A stretch of 64,000 bases of DNA from Lewinellaceae bacterium (lineage in GTDB: Bacteria; Bacteroidota; Bacteroidia; Chitinophagales; Saprospiraceae): contig JACJXZ010000003.1 of the NCBI GenBank assembly GCA_020636375.1, positions 62,001 through 126,000 on the forward strand. Reading direction: 5' to 3'. The notes under the pieces are model-generated. The model did not search any database. It saw only the letters and a program-made list of their open reading frames with translations, and had not been told where the DNA came from. The first letter of the stretch is position 1; every line of letters begins with the position of its first letter. The translations under genes and the position numbers were made by a program. Shown one piece after another: positions 25,742 through 33,718 of the stretch.

Positions 25742-25880
25742 GCTATGTGTTCTATGCGATAAAAAAGCGCCGGCCCCCAAAAGCAAAAGCCCCCGCCTAT
25801 GTGCCCCATGCGAAAACCTCTATGTGCCCTATGTGATAAAAAAGCGCCGGCCCCCCTCACAGTATGCCCTATGTGTTAAA
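25742..25880. repeat. CACATAGGGCACATAG-type array 5, inverted orientation
   Basis: The family appears on the opposite strand (CTATGTGCCCTATGTG) with the same CGGCGCTTTTTTAT and GCTTTTGCTTTTGGGGG linkers seen near 7.68 and 9.63 kb. It starts 13 bases after the ATPase stop. Confidence 0.65.
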
Positions 25881-25921
25881 ACACCCCGCCTTCCACAAAT
25901 CAAAAAAAAATCCCCGAAAAC

Positions 25922-25953
25922 TTGACACATACCTACAAGTATGTATATATTTG
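25922..25953 (+). promoter_or_regulatory. TetR gene promoter with ACATAC-N6-GTATGT operator
   Basis: TTG (25922), 21 bases, then TATATTTG (25946-25953) matches the Bacteroidota promoter. Between the boxes lies the palindrome ACATAC-N6-GTATGT (25927-25944). The ATG at 25959 is only 5 bases beyond the -7 box, so the transcript is probably leaderless. Confidence 0.75.
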
Positions 25954-25958
25954 CCCCT

Positions 25959-26549
25959 ATGAAAGACACCCGCCGGCAAATACTGGAAAAAAACTACGAA
26001 GCCATCCATGAGCACGGCTTCCAGGGGCTGCGCACCGACCAGGTGATCAAAGAACTCGGCATCACCAAGGGCGCTTTCTACCACTACTTTTCCGGCAAGC
26101 AGGAACTGGGTTATTGCGTCGTCGATGAGATCATCGCCCCGCAGTATCTCGACCATTGGAACCAGCTTTATGCCTACGTCGGCCACCCGGTGGAGGGCAT
26201 CATCGAGCGCCTGATGGCCCTGCGCCGGGACATCCCCCCGGAGAACATCCGCCTCGGCTGCCCGCTCAACAACCTGATCCAGGAAATGGCGCCGCTGGAC
26301 GAAGGCTTCCAGCAGCGGCTCAACCGCATCGCCCGGGGCATGCACCTGGCCATTCATGATGCCCTGGCCCGCGGCCAGAAAGCCCGCCTGGTCGACCCGG
26401 ACGCCGACCCCGAAAAGGCCGCCTTTTTCGTGTTGTCCACCCTGGAAGGGGCCTTCGGCATCTCCAAATCTTTCCAGAACCGGAAACCGTTCGACGCTTC
26501 CGTGGAACTGTTGATCAATTACTTGCGAACCCTGAAAAAGAGCGCCTGA
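25959..26549 (+). CDS. TetR/AcrR-family transcriptional repressor
   Basis: 196 residues from MKDTRRQIL. An ATG 18 bases earlier is in frame but lies within the operator, upstream of the predicted transcription start, so it was rejected. The N-terminal helix-turn-helix (about 8-52; LRTDQVIKELGITKGAFYHY) is canonical. The C-terminal ligand domain (about 75-190, with GCPLNNLIQEM and VLSTLEGAFGISK) is of the YsiA/AcrR_C type. Palindromes ACATAC-N6-GTATGT in its own promoter and before the downstream NmrA-like gene indicate that it represses both and responds to a small molecule that the reductase may process. Confidence 0.9.
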   Translation: MKDTRRQILEKNYEAIHEHGFQGLRTDQVIKELGITKGAFYHYFSGKQELGYCVVDEIIAPQYLDHWNQLYAYVGHPVEGIIERLMALRRDIPPENIRLGCPLNNLIQEMAPLDEGFQQRLNRIARGMHLAIHDALARGQKARLVDPDADPEKAAFFVLSTLEGAFGISKSFQNRKPFDASVELLINYLRTLKKSA

Positions 26550-26609
26550 GTTATCCTGAATGGCAAAGGTGTATTTAACCACCTACGGTGCCATTTTTTT
26601 TGCCCTCGA

Positions 26610-26629
26610 TACATACAAACTAGTATGTA
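26610..26629 (+). promoter_or_regulatory. Second ACATAC-N6-GTATGT operator
   Basis: TACATAC-N6-GTATGTA, with 7-base arms, lies 45 bases before the NmrA-like gene. The half-sites and spacing equal those at 25927-25944, while the 6-base centre differs. Confidence 0.75.
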
Positions 26630-26674
26630 GTTACTTATAGAAATCGAATTTATCACCTTTTAAATACAAAAAAA

Positions 26675-27562
26675 ATGTACGTCATCACCGGAGCAACCGG
26701 GAACACCGGAAGCAGAATCACTGAAATCTTACTCGAAGCAGGGAAATCCGTAAGGGCCGTCGGCCGCAGCGCCGAACGGTTGCAGCCCCTGCTGGAAAAG
26801 GGCGCCGAAGCCGCCGTCGGCGGCCTGGAGGACAAGGAGTTCCTGGCCAGCGCCTTCCAGAGGGCCACCGCCGTGTACGCCCTGATCCCGCCCAACTTTG
26901 GAGCGGATGATTTCCGGGCCTATCAGGACAGGGTGGGCAGGGCCATCGCCGGCGCGATTCGCCAGGCAGGCGTTAAATACGTCGTCACCCTTTCCAGCAT
27001 CGGCGCGCACTCTCCCGAGACGGGCGTGGTAGCCGGGTTGCATGACTTCGAACAGGAACTGGCGAAGATCGGTGGCATCAACGTACTGAACCTGCGCGCC
27101 GGCTTCTTCATGCAGAACCTGCTGGGCAACATCGGCATCATTAAGCAGATGGGCATCAACGGGGGGTTCCCCATCGAAGGGGATGTCAAAATGCCCATGG
27201 TACATACCGAGGATATTGCAGAAGTGGCGACAAGGCATCTCCTGAAGCTGGACTTTCAGGGACAGTCTCATACCTACGTGGCGGGCCAGCGCGACCTCTC
27301 GCTCAAAGAAGCTACTCAGGTGCTGGGCGAAACCATCGGCAAACCGGAGCTGCCCTGGGTAACCTTCTCCTACGAAGACGCCAAAGCAGGCATGCTGCAG
27401 AACGGCTTCCCGGAAACCCTGGCCGACAATTACGTGCAGTTCTCCCGTGCCGCCAATGAAGGCATCCTGGACGAGGACTACCAACGCCGGCCGGAGTACA
27501 CGACGCCCACCAGCATTGAGGAGTTTGCCCGGGAGTTTGCAGCGGCGTACCGGGCGGGGTAG
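26675..27562 (+). CDS. NmrA-like NAD(P)-binding reductase
   Basis: 295 residues of atypical short-chain dehydrogenase type. The Rossmann glycine motif GATGNTGSR is at residues 6-14, followed by the NADP-type arginine (RAVGRSAERL). The Tyr-xxx-Lys catalytic pair is absent, as in NmrA/HSCARG proteins and quinone oxidoreductase 2-like members, which bind or oxidise NAD(P)H. SSIGAHS (about 108-114) and MVHTEDIAEVA (about 173-183) are typical. Expression is probably released when the upstream TetR protein binds its ligand, suggesting a role in stress or xenobiotic response. Confidence 0.88.
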   Translation: MYVITGATGNTGSRITEILLEAGKSVRAVGRSAERLQPLLEKGAEAAVGGLEDKEFLASAFQRATAVYALIPPNFGADDFRAYQDRVGRAIAGAIRQAGVKYVVTLSSIGAHSPETGVVAGLHDFEQELAKIGGINVLNLRAGFFMQNLLGNIGIIKQMGINGGFPIEGDVKMPMVHTEDIAEVATRHLLKLDFQGQSHTYVAGQRDLSLKEATQVLGETIGKPELPWVTFSYEDAKAGMLQNGFPETLADNYVQFSRAANEGILDEDYQRRPEYTTPTSIEEFAREFAAAYRAG

Positions 27563-27565
27563 GGG

Positions 27566-27815
27566 GAGTGTTGTTGGTTGATTGTTGTTTGTTGCCGGTT
27601 GGGAGTGTTCAAAGAACTGTGTCAACCCGCATTTTTCTAACCGCAGGGAACCTGCCTGCCCCCCCTGCCGGCCATACCGGCACGGTAGGCGGGCTGGCCC
27701 CAGTCGCCAGCCGGCCAGGCAGGTTGCCTGGCGAAAAAAATTTTACCCGGCTGCCTAGACGGGAGCTCGCCTGAAATGGGGAACTTATTTTTCTCCGGCC
27801 CCTAAGTGTTAAAAA
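27566..27815. repeat. Composite dispersed repeat, copy 2
   Basis: It repeats the order of parts found at 7296-7612: GTTGTTGGTTG, GGGAGTGTTCAAA, CTGTGT, AACCGCAGGG, CCTGCCTGCC, then AAATGGGGAA-TTATT-CTCCGG. Both copies directly follow a plus-strand stop codon. Confidence 0.55.
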
Positions 27816-27915
27816 AACACCCCCCAACCACATTATTCTGCTCTTTGCCTATTTTGCCCCTCCATCCCCATCGCCCCATAAACCCTAAACACCAATTTCA
27901 AACCGACATGGCTAT

Positions 27916-28309
27916 ATGAACACCTATCTGTTTACCCTGAACGGGCTGGCCGCAGCGCTCTTTCGGTTACACGCTTATGGACCTGGGCGACTTCGTCGGT
28001 GCCGACAGCATCTTTGAAGAAGCCAGGGGCCGGCTGGAGCGCAACCCGGACAGAGGGGCATTTTATTTTTTGCAGGTGCTGGGCCTGATCCGGGGGTTCA
28101 ATACCAACCAGTCTTATGACAAAGCGCTGGCTACCGGGCGGGAAGCCCTCCGGTATGCAGATCAAGTGGAAGGGCAGGACCGGATAAATGTGGCCTATGT
28201 GTATAATGCTATTGGAGTCACTTACCGGAAAATGGGCGCATTTTACGATGCCATTGACATGATTAATAAATCGATGGAGATAAAGAAATCGCTGTTTCAT
28301 CAAAACTGA
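27916..28309 (+). pseudogene. TPR protein remnant, probably frameshifted
   Basis: ATG at 27916 opens a plausible N-terminus (MNTYLFTLNGLAAALF), but its frame soon ends. From about 27962 a second frame carries a TPR-like helical stretch (DLGDFVGADSIFEEARGRL; YVYNAIGVTYRKMGAFYDAI), stopping at 28307. Together they suggest an N-terminal TPR sensor, such as those fused to histidine kinases or LuxR regulators, broken by a frameshift and truncated where the convergent gene ends. A 110-residue frame from ATG 27977 could still be translated. Both the junction and the family are tentative. Confidence 0.45.
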
Positions 28310-29145
28310 ACGCCCAATGTAAACAGCAGGCACGACGCATCCACCACTTCCGTCCGGTGCAGCGTGCTTATTTTCTGGCGGGCGTTGTGGTACCGCACGC
28401 CGAGGTTGACAAGGTCGGCGATAATGACGCCTCCTCCGCCGGAGTAGGCCAGGTTGACGGAGCCGTTCACCTGTTCGAGCCCGTTCAGGGGCAGCATGTA
28501 GTTGCCTCCGGCAGTCGCCTGCCCATAAAAGCGGAGCGGCTGCAGCAGCGCCCCGGTGCCGATCCGGCCACCCAGCATGGCCCAGGAATTCACCAGTCCG
28601 CCCTGGAGGCTTCCCTTTTGTTCGATATAGTTTATAGAATTGTACGTGCCGGATAGGTGGCCGACGAACGCCAGATGGTTGGTGTAGTAATTGGCGTACT
28701 CCATCCCCAGGGTATACCCCCGTTCAAAACTGGATACCGCTCCGCCCGGCATGGCCACCCCGCCAAAAACCTGGAGCTGTATGGGATACATAACGTCGAT
28801 GTATCGCTTGTTTAGTTTCCGGGCAGCAACCGGAGGCTTTAGGTTTCCTGCCACAGCCGTTTTCGGTGCCTCTGCCTGCGCTGCGGCTTCAGGCAAACGG
28901 TTGAACCACAGCTCGGTGCCGTTGGCCATCTTCACCCGGTCGACCGCCGTCTTGGCAATGTGCAGGTTCCCGCCGTCCTGTTTTCCGAATATTTTGTAGT
29001 GGATGTATTTGCCGGCAAGGCTCCCGACCCGGGCGGTGATCACCTCGCCGTCGAGGCGGTAAATGTAGTCCTGAGCTTGGGCAAAACAGAAGGACAAACT
29101 GAACAAAACCAGCGAGAATAAGTGTCTGAGTGTTGAAGTGTACAT
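28300..29145 (-). CDS. Putative outer-membrane beta-barrel protein
   Basis: 281 residues from ATG at 29145, chosen because it directly precedes a signal peptide (LFSLVLFSLSFCFAQAQ). After the signal, residues about 20-70 form a small beta-rich segment (DGEVITARVGSLAGKYIHYK) often found before Bacteroidota barrel domains. The remainder has alternating strands with many Gly and aromatic residues (GVAMPGGAVSSFERGYTLGMEY; VIIADLVNLGVRYHNA) and ends in a terminal Phe, typical of outer-membrane proteins. No enzymatic motif was recognised. Its 3' end overlaps the converging TPR remnant by 10 bases. Confidence 0.7.
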   Translation of the reverse strand: MYTSTLRHLFSLVLFSLSFCFAQAQDYIYRLDGEVITARVGSLAGKYIHYKIFGKQDGGNLHIAKTAVDRVKMANGTELWFNRLPEAAAQAEAPKTAVAGNLKPPVAARKLNKRYIDVMYPIQLQVFGGVAMPGGAVSSFERGYTLGMEYANYYTNHLAFVGHLSGTYNSINYIEQKGSLQGGLVNSWAMLGGRIGTGALLQPLRFYGQATAGGNYMLPLNGLEQVNGSVNLAYSGGGGVIIADLVNLGVRYHNARQKISTLHRTEVVDASCLLFTLGVQF

Positions 29146-29441
29146 AAATCCAGGGTTTGAGTTTTGAAAAAATCGAAAGCTTGAACAAGCTCCGGGGCCA
29201 CGCCGCACAATGCGGCCTGCACTTCAGTAGTGGCGGCAGTTGGGAAATTGTCCCCCCGGGCCTTGGTTTTTTTCTGAAAAAAGGCAACCATTTCCCTTCT
29301 ATTGAAGTAGAACGGAAAGGCTGCAAAAGAGCTGTCATCAACTCTAACAGATTGATCCTGAAATTATGGTAACTTCCTGTTGACCCTGGAAAACAATTGC
29401 AGCTTCTAATTGGGAGCATTTCACAGGGTACATCCTGTTCT

Positions 29442-29544
29442 GGGCTACCCGTCTGACGTTGGACAGCAGAAAGGGGAAAGCCGAGCGGAGTCGAGGCCAA
29501 GCGTTTGCAGGAGGCATGGAGTGGCCAACCTCAGACGGGTAGCC
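29442..29544. repeat. Inverted repeat with 61-base loop upstream of atpD
   Basis: Arms 29442-29462 and 29524-29544 match at 20 of 21 positions (GGGCTACCCGTCTGA type). The loop holds CCGAGCGGAGTCGAGGCC. It could be a structured RNA, a terminator or a repetitive palindrome. The rest of 29146-29753 shows no gene. Confidence 0.6.
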
Positions 29545-29753
29545 CTGTCCGGTTTTTTCCTTCGGCCCCGCTTTCGTTCCGGGCTAACTAAAATGCGCCT
29601 TTTGCTGTTTGGAAAGAATATGTTTTGGCATTGGCAAAAGCCAGGTGAGATATATTCCGCAAGGACGGCATTTCACATTGCCTGCGGCCTTTCCCTGCCG
29701 GAAGTCAACCCCGGGAATAGCCGGATTTCAGGAGATTCATCAGGAATTTCTCT

Positions 29754-29783
29754 TTTGATTATCAGGACAAAAGCATAAATTTG
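29754..29783 (+). promoter_or_regulatory. Promoter of atpDC
   Basis: TTTG (29754-29757), 18 bases, then TAAATTTG (29776-29783) matches the Bacteroidota consensus closely. The predicted leader is about 45 bases. Confidence 0.75.
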
Positions 29784-29835
29784 CAGCGATTTTTGAGAAC
29801 CCATTCATTTTCACTAGATAAATACTCATGTAAAT

Positions 29836-31353
29836 ATGGCAAACACAGGTCAAGTCAAGCAGGTTATCGGCCCTGTGGTAGACGTTAGTTTCTCCAAAGA
29901 AGGCTCCAAACTCCCCGAAATCCTGAATGCACTCGAGATCAAACGCCCCAATGGGGAAACGCTGGTGCTGGAAGTACAGCAACACCTTGGCGAAGACAGC
30001 GTCCGGGCTATTGCCATGGACTCTACCGACGGGCTGACCCGCGGCACCGAGGTGGTCGACACCGGCAAGAACATCGCCATGCCGACCGGCGAAGCGATCA
30101 AGGGCCGCCTGTTCAACGTGGTGGGCGAAGCCATCGACGGCATTGGCCCGGTATCCAAAGAACAATCGGCGCCCATCCACCGCAAGCCGCCGACCTACGA
30201 AGAGCTCTCCGTGGAAAAGGAAGTGCTCTACACGGGCATCAAGGTAATTGACCTGATCGAGCCGTACCTCAAAGGCGGAAAGATCGGCCTGTTCGGGGGT
30301 GCCGGCGTAGGCAAGACGGTGCTTATCCAGGAGCTGATCAACAACATCGCCAAAGGGTACGAAGGCATCTCTGTGTTTGCCGGCGTTGGAGAACGCACCC
30401 GCGAGGGGAACGACCTGATGCGCGAGATGCTGGAAGCCGGCATCATCCGCTACGGCGAAGGCTTCATGAAGTCGATGGAAGCCGGCGGCTGGGACCTGAG
30501 CAAGGTCGACATGGCGGAGCTGAAGGAATCCAAGGCCACCTTCGTTTTCGGCCAGATGAACGAGCCGCCCGGCGCCCGCGCCCGCGTGGCCCTTTCCGGG
30601 CTGACCATCGCCGAGTACTATCGCGACGGCGATATGAACGATCCCATGGGCGGCCGGGACATCCTCTTCTTCATCGACAACATCTTCCGCTTCACCCAGG
30701 CTGGCTCCGAGGTGTCCGCCCTGCTGGGCCGTATGCCTTCGGCAGTAGGCTACCAGCCGACCCTGGCCACCGAGATGGGGCTGATGCAGGAGCGCATTAC
30801 TTCTACCAAACGCGGTTCTATTACTTCTGTACAGGCCGTTTACGTGCCGGCGGACGACCTGACGGACCCCGCCCCGGCAACGACCTTTGCCCACCTCGAC
30901 GCCACTACGGTACTGAGCCGTAAGATCGCCGCCCAGGGCATTTACCCGGCCGTGGATCCGCTCGATTCCACCTCCCGCATCCTCGACCCCGCCATCATCG
31001 GCAATGAGCACTACGACTGCGCCCAGCGTGTGAAGAACATCCTCCAGCGTTATAACGAGCTGCAGGACATCATCGCCATCCTGGGCATGGAAGAATTGTC
31101 GGACGAAGACAAGCTGGTGGTTTCCCGCGCCCGCCGCGTTCAGCGCTTCCTGTCGCAACCGTTCCACGTCGCGGAAGCTTTCACCGGCATCCCGGGCACC
31201 ATGGTGCCCATCGAAGAGACCATCCGCGGCTTCAACATGATCATCGACGGAGAGGTCGACCAGTACCCGGAAGCCGCCTTCAACCTCAAAGGCTCGATCG
31301 ACGAAGCCATCGAGGCAGGAGAGAAAATGCTGAAGGAAGCGGAAGCTAATTAA
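29836..31353 (+). CDS. atpD: F1F0 ATP synthase subunit beta
   Basis: 505 residues, slightly long as in other Bacteroidota. The nucleotide-binding P-loop GGAGVGKT is at 154-161, the catalytic GERTREGND loop at 185-193, Walker B ILFFIDNIFRFTQAGSE downstream, and the DELSEED-type loop appears as EELSDED. It is the catalytic subunit of the cytoplasmic F1 sector. The gene has its own promoter and is followed after 21 bases by atpC; no other ATP synthase genes are near, an arrangement seen in this phylum. Confidence 0.98.
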   Translation: MANTGQVKQVIGPVVDVSFSKEGSKLPEILNALEIKRPNGETLVLEVQQHLGEDSVRAIAMDSTDGLTRGTEVVDTGKNIAMPTGEAIKGRLFNVVGEAIDGIGPVSKEQSAPIHRKPPTYEELSVEKEVLYTGIKVIDLIEPYLKGGKIGLFGGAGVGKTVLIQELINNIAKGYEGISVFAGVGERTREGNDLMREMLEAGIIRYGEGFMKSMEAGGWDLSKVDMAELKESKATFVFGQMNEPPGARARVALSGLTIAEYYRDGDMNDPMGGRDILFFIDNIFRFTQAGSEVSALLGRMPSAVGYQPTLATEMGLMQERITSTKRGSITSVQAVYVPADDLTDPAPATTFAHLDATTVLSRKIAAQGIYPAVDPLDSTSRILDPAIIGNEHYDCAQRVKNILQRYNELQDIIAILGMEELSDEDKLVVSRARRVQRFLSQPFHVAEAFTGIPGTMVPIEETIRGFNMIIDGEVDQYPEAAFNLKGSIDEAIEAGEKMLKEAEAN

Positions 31354-31374
31354 GGTTTAAAAAGAGCGTTTATT

Positions 31375-31698
31375 ATGAATATCACCGTTCTCACGCCGGA
31401 AAAGGAAATCTTCCACGGCAGCATCAACTCGGTGAAGGTGCCGGGCAGCCAGGGTGCCTTTCAGGTTCTCAAAAATCACGCCCCCATCGTCTCTTCTCTC
31501 GAAGAAGGCAAGGTGTCCATCGTCACCGCCGGCGGCGGATACCGCTATTTCGATATTGAGAGCGGCGCCATCAAGGAAAGCCAGGAAGAGGGCAGAACGC
31601 TGACCTTTACTATACAGGGCGGCTTCATCGAAGTGCTGAATAACGAAATATCCCTTCTGGTAACCGGAGTGGAAAACGGGCTGAACGGCATGGGTTAG
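31375..31698 (+). CDS. atpC: F1F0 ATP synthase subunit epsilon, short form
   Basis: 107 residues, covering the N-terminal beta-sandwich (ITVLTPEKEIFHGSINSVKVPGS) and ending after it. The C-terminal helical hairpin that inhibits ATP hydrolysis in the longer E. coli-type subunit is missing. This short form occurs in Bacteroidota and implies that epsilon-helix autoinhibition does not operate here. Expressed with atpD; a strong terminator follows. Confidence 0.93.
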   Translation: MNITVLTPEKEIFHGSINSVKVPGSQGAFQVLKNHAPIVSSLEEGKVSIVTAGGGYRYFDIESGAIKESQEEGRTLTFTIQGGFIEVLNNEISLLVTGVENGLNGMG

Positions 31699-31745
31699 AT
31701 AATCAGCCCGCTCTAAACAGAAAAGTCATTTTGCTGAGTATATCG

Positions 31746-31776
31746 GGGAGCAAGCACCTGCTTGCTCCCTTCTTTT
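31746..31776 (+). terminator. Terminator of the atpDC operon
   Basis: GGGAGCAAGCA pairs perfectly with TGCTTGCTCCC across a 2-base loop, followed by TTCTTTTT. Confidence 0.9.
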
Positions 31777-31856
31777 TCGGACGCCCCCCTTCCGCTCGTC
31801 AGGGCAGGTTTTCAAGTGGCCCGTATCCCAATTAACCTTCTAAGTCCTAACCCAAG

Positions 31857-31957
31857 TTCGATATGTAGGCCCCAACTTTTCACCAGCCCAGTGTTTGCGG
31901 TCCGCCGTCGGCCGTCAGCCGTTAACCGTCCGCCGAGGTTGGGGTCTACATATCGAA
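31857..31957. repeat. Inverted repeat, 20-bp arms
   Basis: Arms of the form TTCGATATGTAG-CCCCAAC (31857-31876 and 31938-31957) have one mismatch and enclose 61 bases rich in GCCGT words. It lies between the convergent atpC and anti-sigma genes. Confidence 0.6.
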
Positions 31958-31963
31958 AACCGG

Positions 31964-32746
31964 CTAAGTATTATTCCCCAACACATACATCTGTTCGAGC
32001 GTCGGCACCGCGCTGCCGCCCCGGTCTTCCAGGGTAACGGCGAAGGCATTGGCATCGGGCACAAATTCCACTTCCCGCAGGGGTTCTCCGCCTTCCTGGT
32101 AATCAAAAACCCCCATGCTGACCTGCCGGTCGCCGACGATGGCCCAAAGCTGGTACTGTTTTTCGGCATCATTGGGCGGCAACTGGCCTACGCCCAGCAG
32201 AGACCGGCGGCTTTCGGGGTTATAAAAAACGGTGGCCACAGCGCCGGGCGAAAGGCCTGTGCTTTGCATGACGACCGCCCGGGTGGCGGGTTGCCGTACG
32301 AAGTCCAGAGAACGCTCCAGTTGTTGGGCGACGGCCTGAACGCTGTCGCAGGACTGCTGCAGGGAAGCCATTTGCTGGTTCAGGCCGGCCATGTCAGCAC
32401 TCTGCCGGCGATTCATCTGATAGGCGGCCAGCAAGCCGGCAACGGCGGCGGCCAGCAACAAACCGGCAGCATAACCCAGGATGCGCAGCCGACGGCCGAC
32501 AGGCCTGGCAGCGACCTTGTGTTCGGCGTGCAATCGTTCCAGGATGGCCGTCAATACGCCGGGCGGGGGCATCCTGCCGTGGAGCAGGGCGTATTCTTCC
32601 ATGGCAACCTCGATCGCATCGAGTTCCTCGCGGATCTCCGGATACTGTTCGGCAAACTTCTCCACCTCCGCCTCTTCCTGCGGCGAGAGCCTGCCCAGAA
32701 CGTAATGCTCCAGGATGCCGGATGATATGTATGATCTAATATCCAA
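31964..32746 (-). CDS. RskA-type anti-sigma factor
   Basis: 260 residues. The cytoplasmic N-terminus (about 1-75; SSGILEHYVLGRLSPQEEAEVE) is the anti-sigma helical domain without zinc ligands. One transmembrane helix spans about 90-108 (ILGYAAGLLLAAAVAGLLAA), then a coiled-coil stretch, then an RskA C-terminal extracytoplasmic domain (about 150-258; YQLWAIVGDRQVSMGVFD and EQMYVLG). It overlaps the upstream sigma gene by 11 bases, the usual coupling of cognate pairs. RskA-type factors are normally released by regulated intramembrane proteolysis. The divergent giant CHRD gene is a likely target of the pair; this is inferred from proximity only. Confidence 0.9.
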   Translation of the reverse strand: MDIRSYISSGILEHYVLGRLSPQEEAEVEKFAEQYPEIREELDAIEVAMEEYALLHGRMPPPGVLTAILERLHAEHKVAARPVGRRLRILGYAAGLLLAAAVAGLLAAYQMNRRQSADMAGLNQQMASLQQSCDSVQAVAQQLERSLDFVRQPATRAVVMQSTGLSPGAVATVFYNPESRRSLLGVGQLPPNDAEKQYQLWAIVGDRQVSMGVFDYQEGGEPLREVEFVPDANAFAVTLEDRGGSAVPTLEQMYVLGNNT

Positions 32747-33350
32747 GGTATCTTCTTACTGTTTCGATCAATGAAAATAAAAAAATGGAAACCAGCCCCT
32801 CGTCTTTCAGGATGGCGCGCAGGTCCTGAATCGCTTTTCTTGACCTCGACTTGATCGTACCCAGAGGAATGCCCAAAAGCTCGCTGGCTTCGCTCTGCGT
32901 ATAATCCTGGAAGAACAGCAAGTCGATGATCTTCCGGCTTTGTTCGTCCATTTTGCTGACCACTTTTCTCAGGCCGGGGTCCGTTTCTTCGGGACTTTGG
33001 GTGAGGTTTTCATCAGTATATACGGAATCCGGGATGGATTCGGTTTTGCTGCCCTTTTTAAACTGGCTGGAGCGCAGGGTGTCAATGGCCATGTTTCTGC
33101 AAATCCGGGCCATCCAGGTGAAAAACCGCCCCTTCTTGGGATCATATTGTTCTACCTTATCCCAGATTTTCAGGAAAGCATCCTGCAGCACCTCTTCCGC
33201 AACCGCTTCCGTCCGGACCAGTTGAAAAATGATGTTATATAAAGCCGGCGAGTAATATTCGTAAAGCAGCGTCATGGCCCGTTGGTCCCTTTCCTGCATC
33301 AACCGCAGAATATCTTTGTCCAGGGGAAGCTTTTTACGGGTGTCCGTCAT
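32736..33350 (-). CDS. ECF RNA polymerase sigma factor (SigK-like)
   Basis: 204 residues from MTDTRKKLP. An upstream in-frame ATG would add 18 residues that match nothing. Region 2 spans about 28-95 (ERDQRAMTLLYEYYSPALYNII; FFTWMARICRNMAIDTLR) and region 4 about 135-185 (DLLFFQDYTQSEASELLGIP with LGTIKSRSRKA). The pairing with an overlapping RskA-like gene is that of SigK/RskA modules. No GGSACA-N14-YTCACTAAY element is near, so it is likely to recognise a different promoter from the ECF factor at 22.6 kb. Confidence 0.92.
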   Translation of the reverse strand: MTDTRKKLPLDKDILRLMQERDQRAMTLLYEYYSPALYNIIFQLVRTEAVAEEVLQDAFLKIWDKVEQYDPKKGRFFTWMARICRNMAIDTLRSSQFKKGSKTESIPDSVYTDENLTQSPEETDPGLRKVVSKMDEQSRKIIDLLFFQDYTQSEASELLGIPLGTIKSRSRKAIQDLRAILKDEGLVSIFLFSLIETVRRYLGY

Positions 33351-33718
33351 ATTGGGTTCGATCAGTTGAATGAGCTTACTTTCTAATCCAGAAGCTGTAA
33401 ACAAAGCCTGCCCCCTCTTCGTTTAAAGGCCAGTGGATGTAGCTGAGAGCTAAAGTAACTTTTTTTTTCAAAAAAGTGATGTTTGTCCGATCCGCAACTT
33501 GCGCGGGTTTCGTATTTCCTGTAAAGCAGTGTGGATTCCGTCCTCCAGTCACCACTCCTGGTTCTTCACCGGGAAATCTGTGAACAAGCATAAAGCAATA
33601 TTGGCTTGCAGAGGCGAAATGCCTCCGGCAAAGGCATTACATCTATGCCCGAAACTCAACGAGGTTTCACCCGGTTGGCAGCAATGCCCGCCACCGGTAA
33701 GCTGTCTTCAAATCAAAA
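33351..33718. other. Divergent intergenic region, sigma gene and CHRD gene
   Basis: 368 bases between diverging genes. No convincing TTG/TAnnTTTG promoter is seen for the CHRD gene, which would fit ECF-dependent expression. A small GAGG/CCTC hairpin occurs near 33615. Nothing else is supported. Confidence 0.4.

Noticed and set aside
25941..25958. ATG at 25941 as the TetR start
   Set aside because: It lies inside the operator and upstream of the predicted transcription start; the family N-terminus fits ATG 25959.
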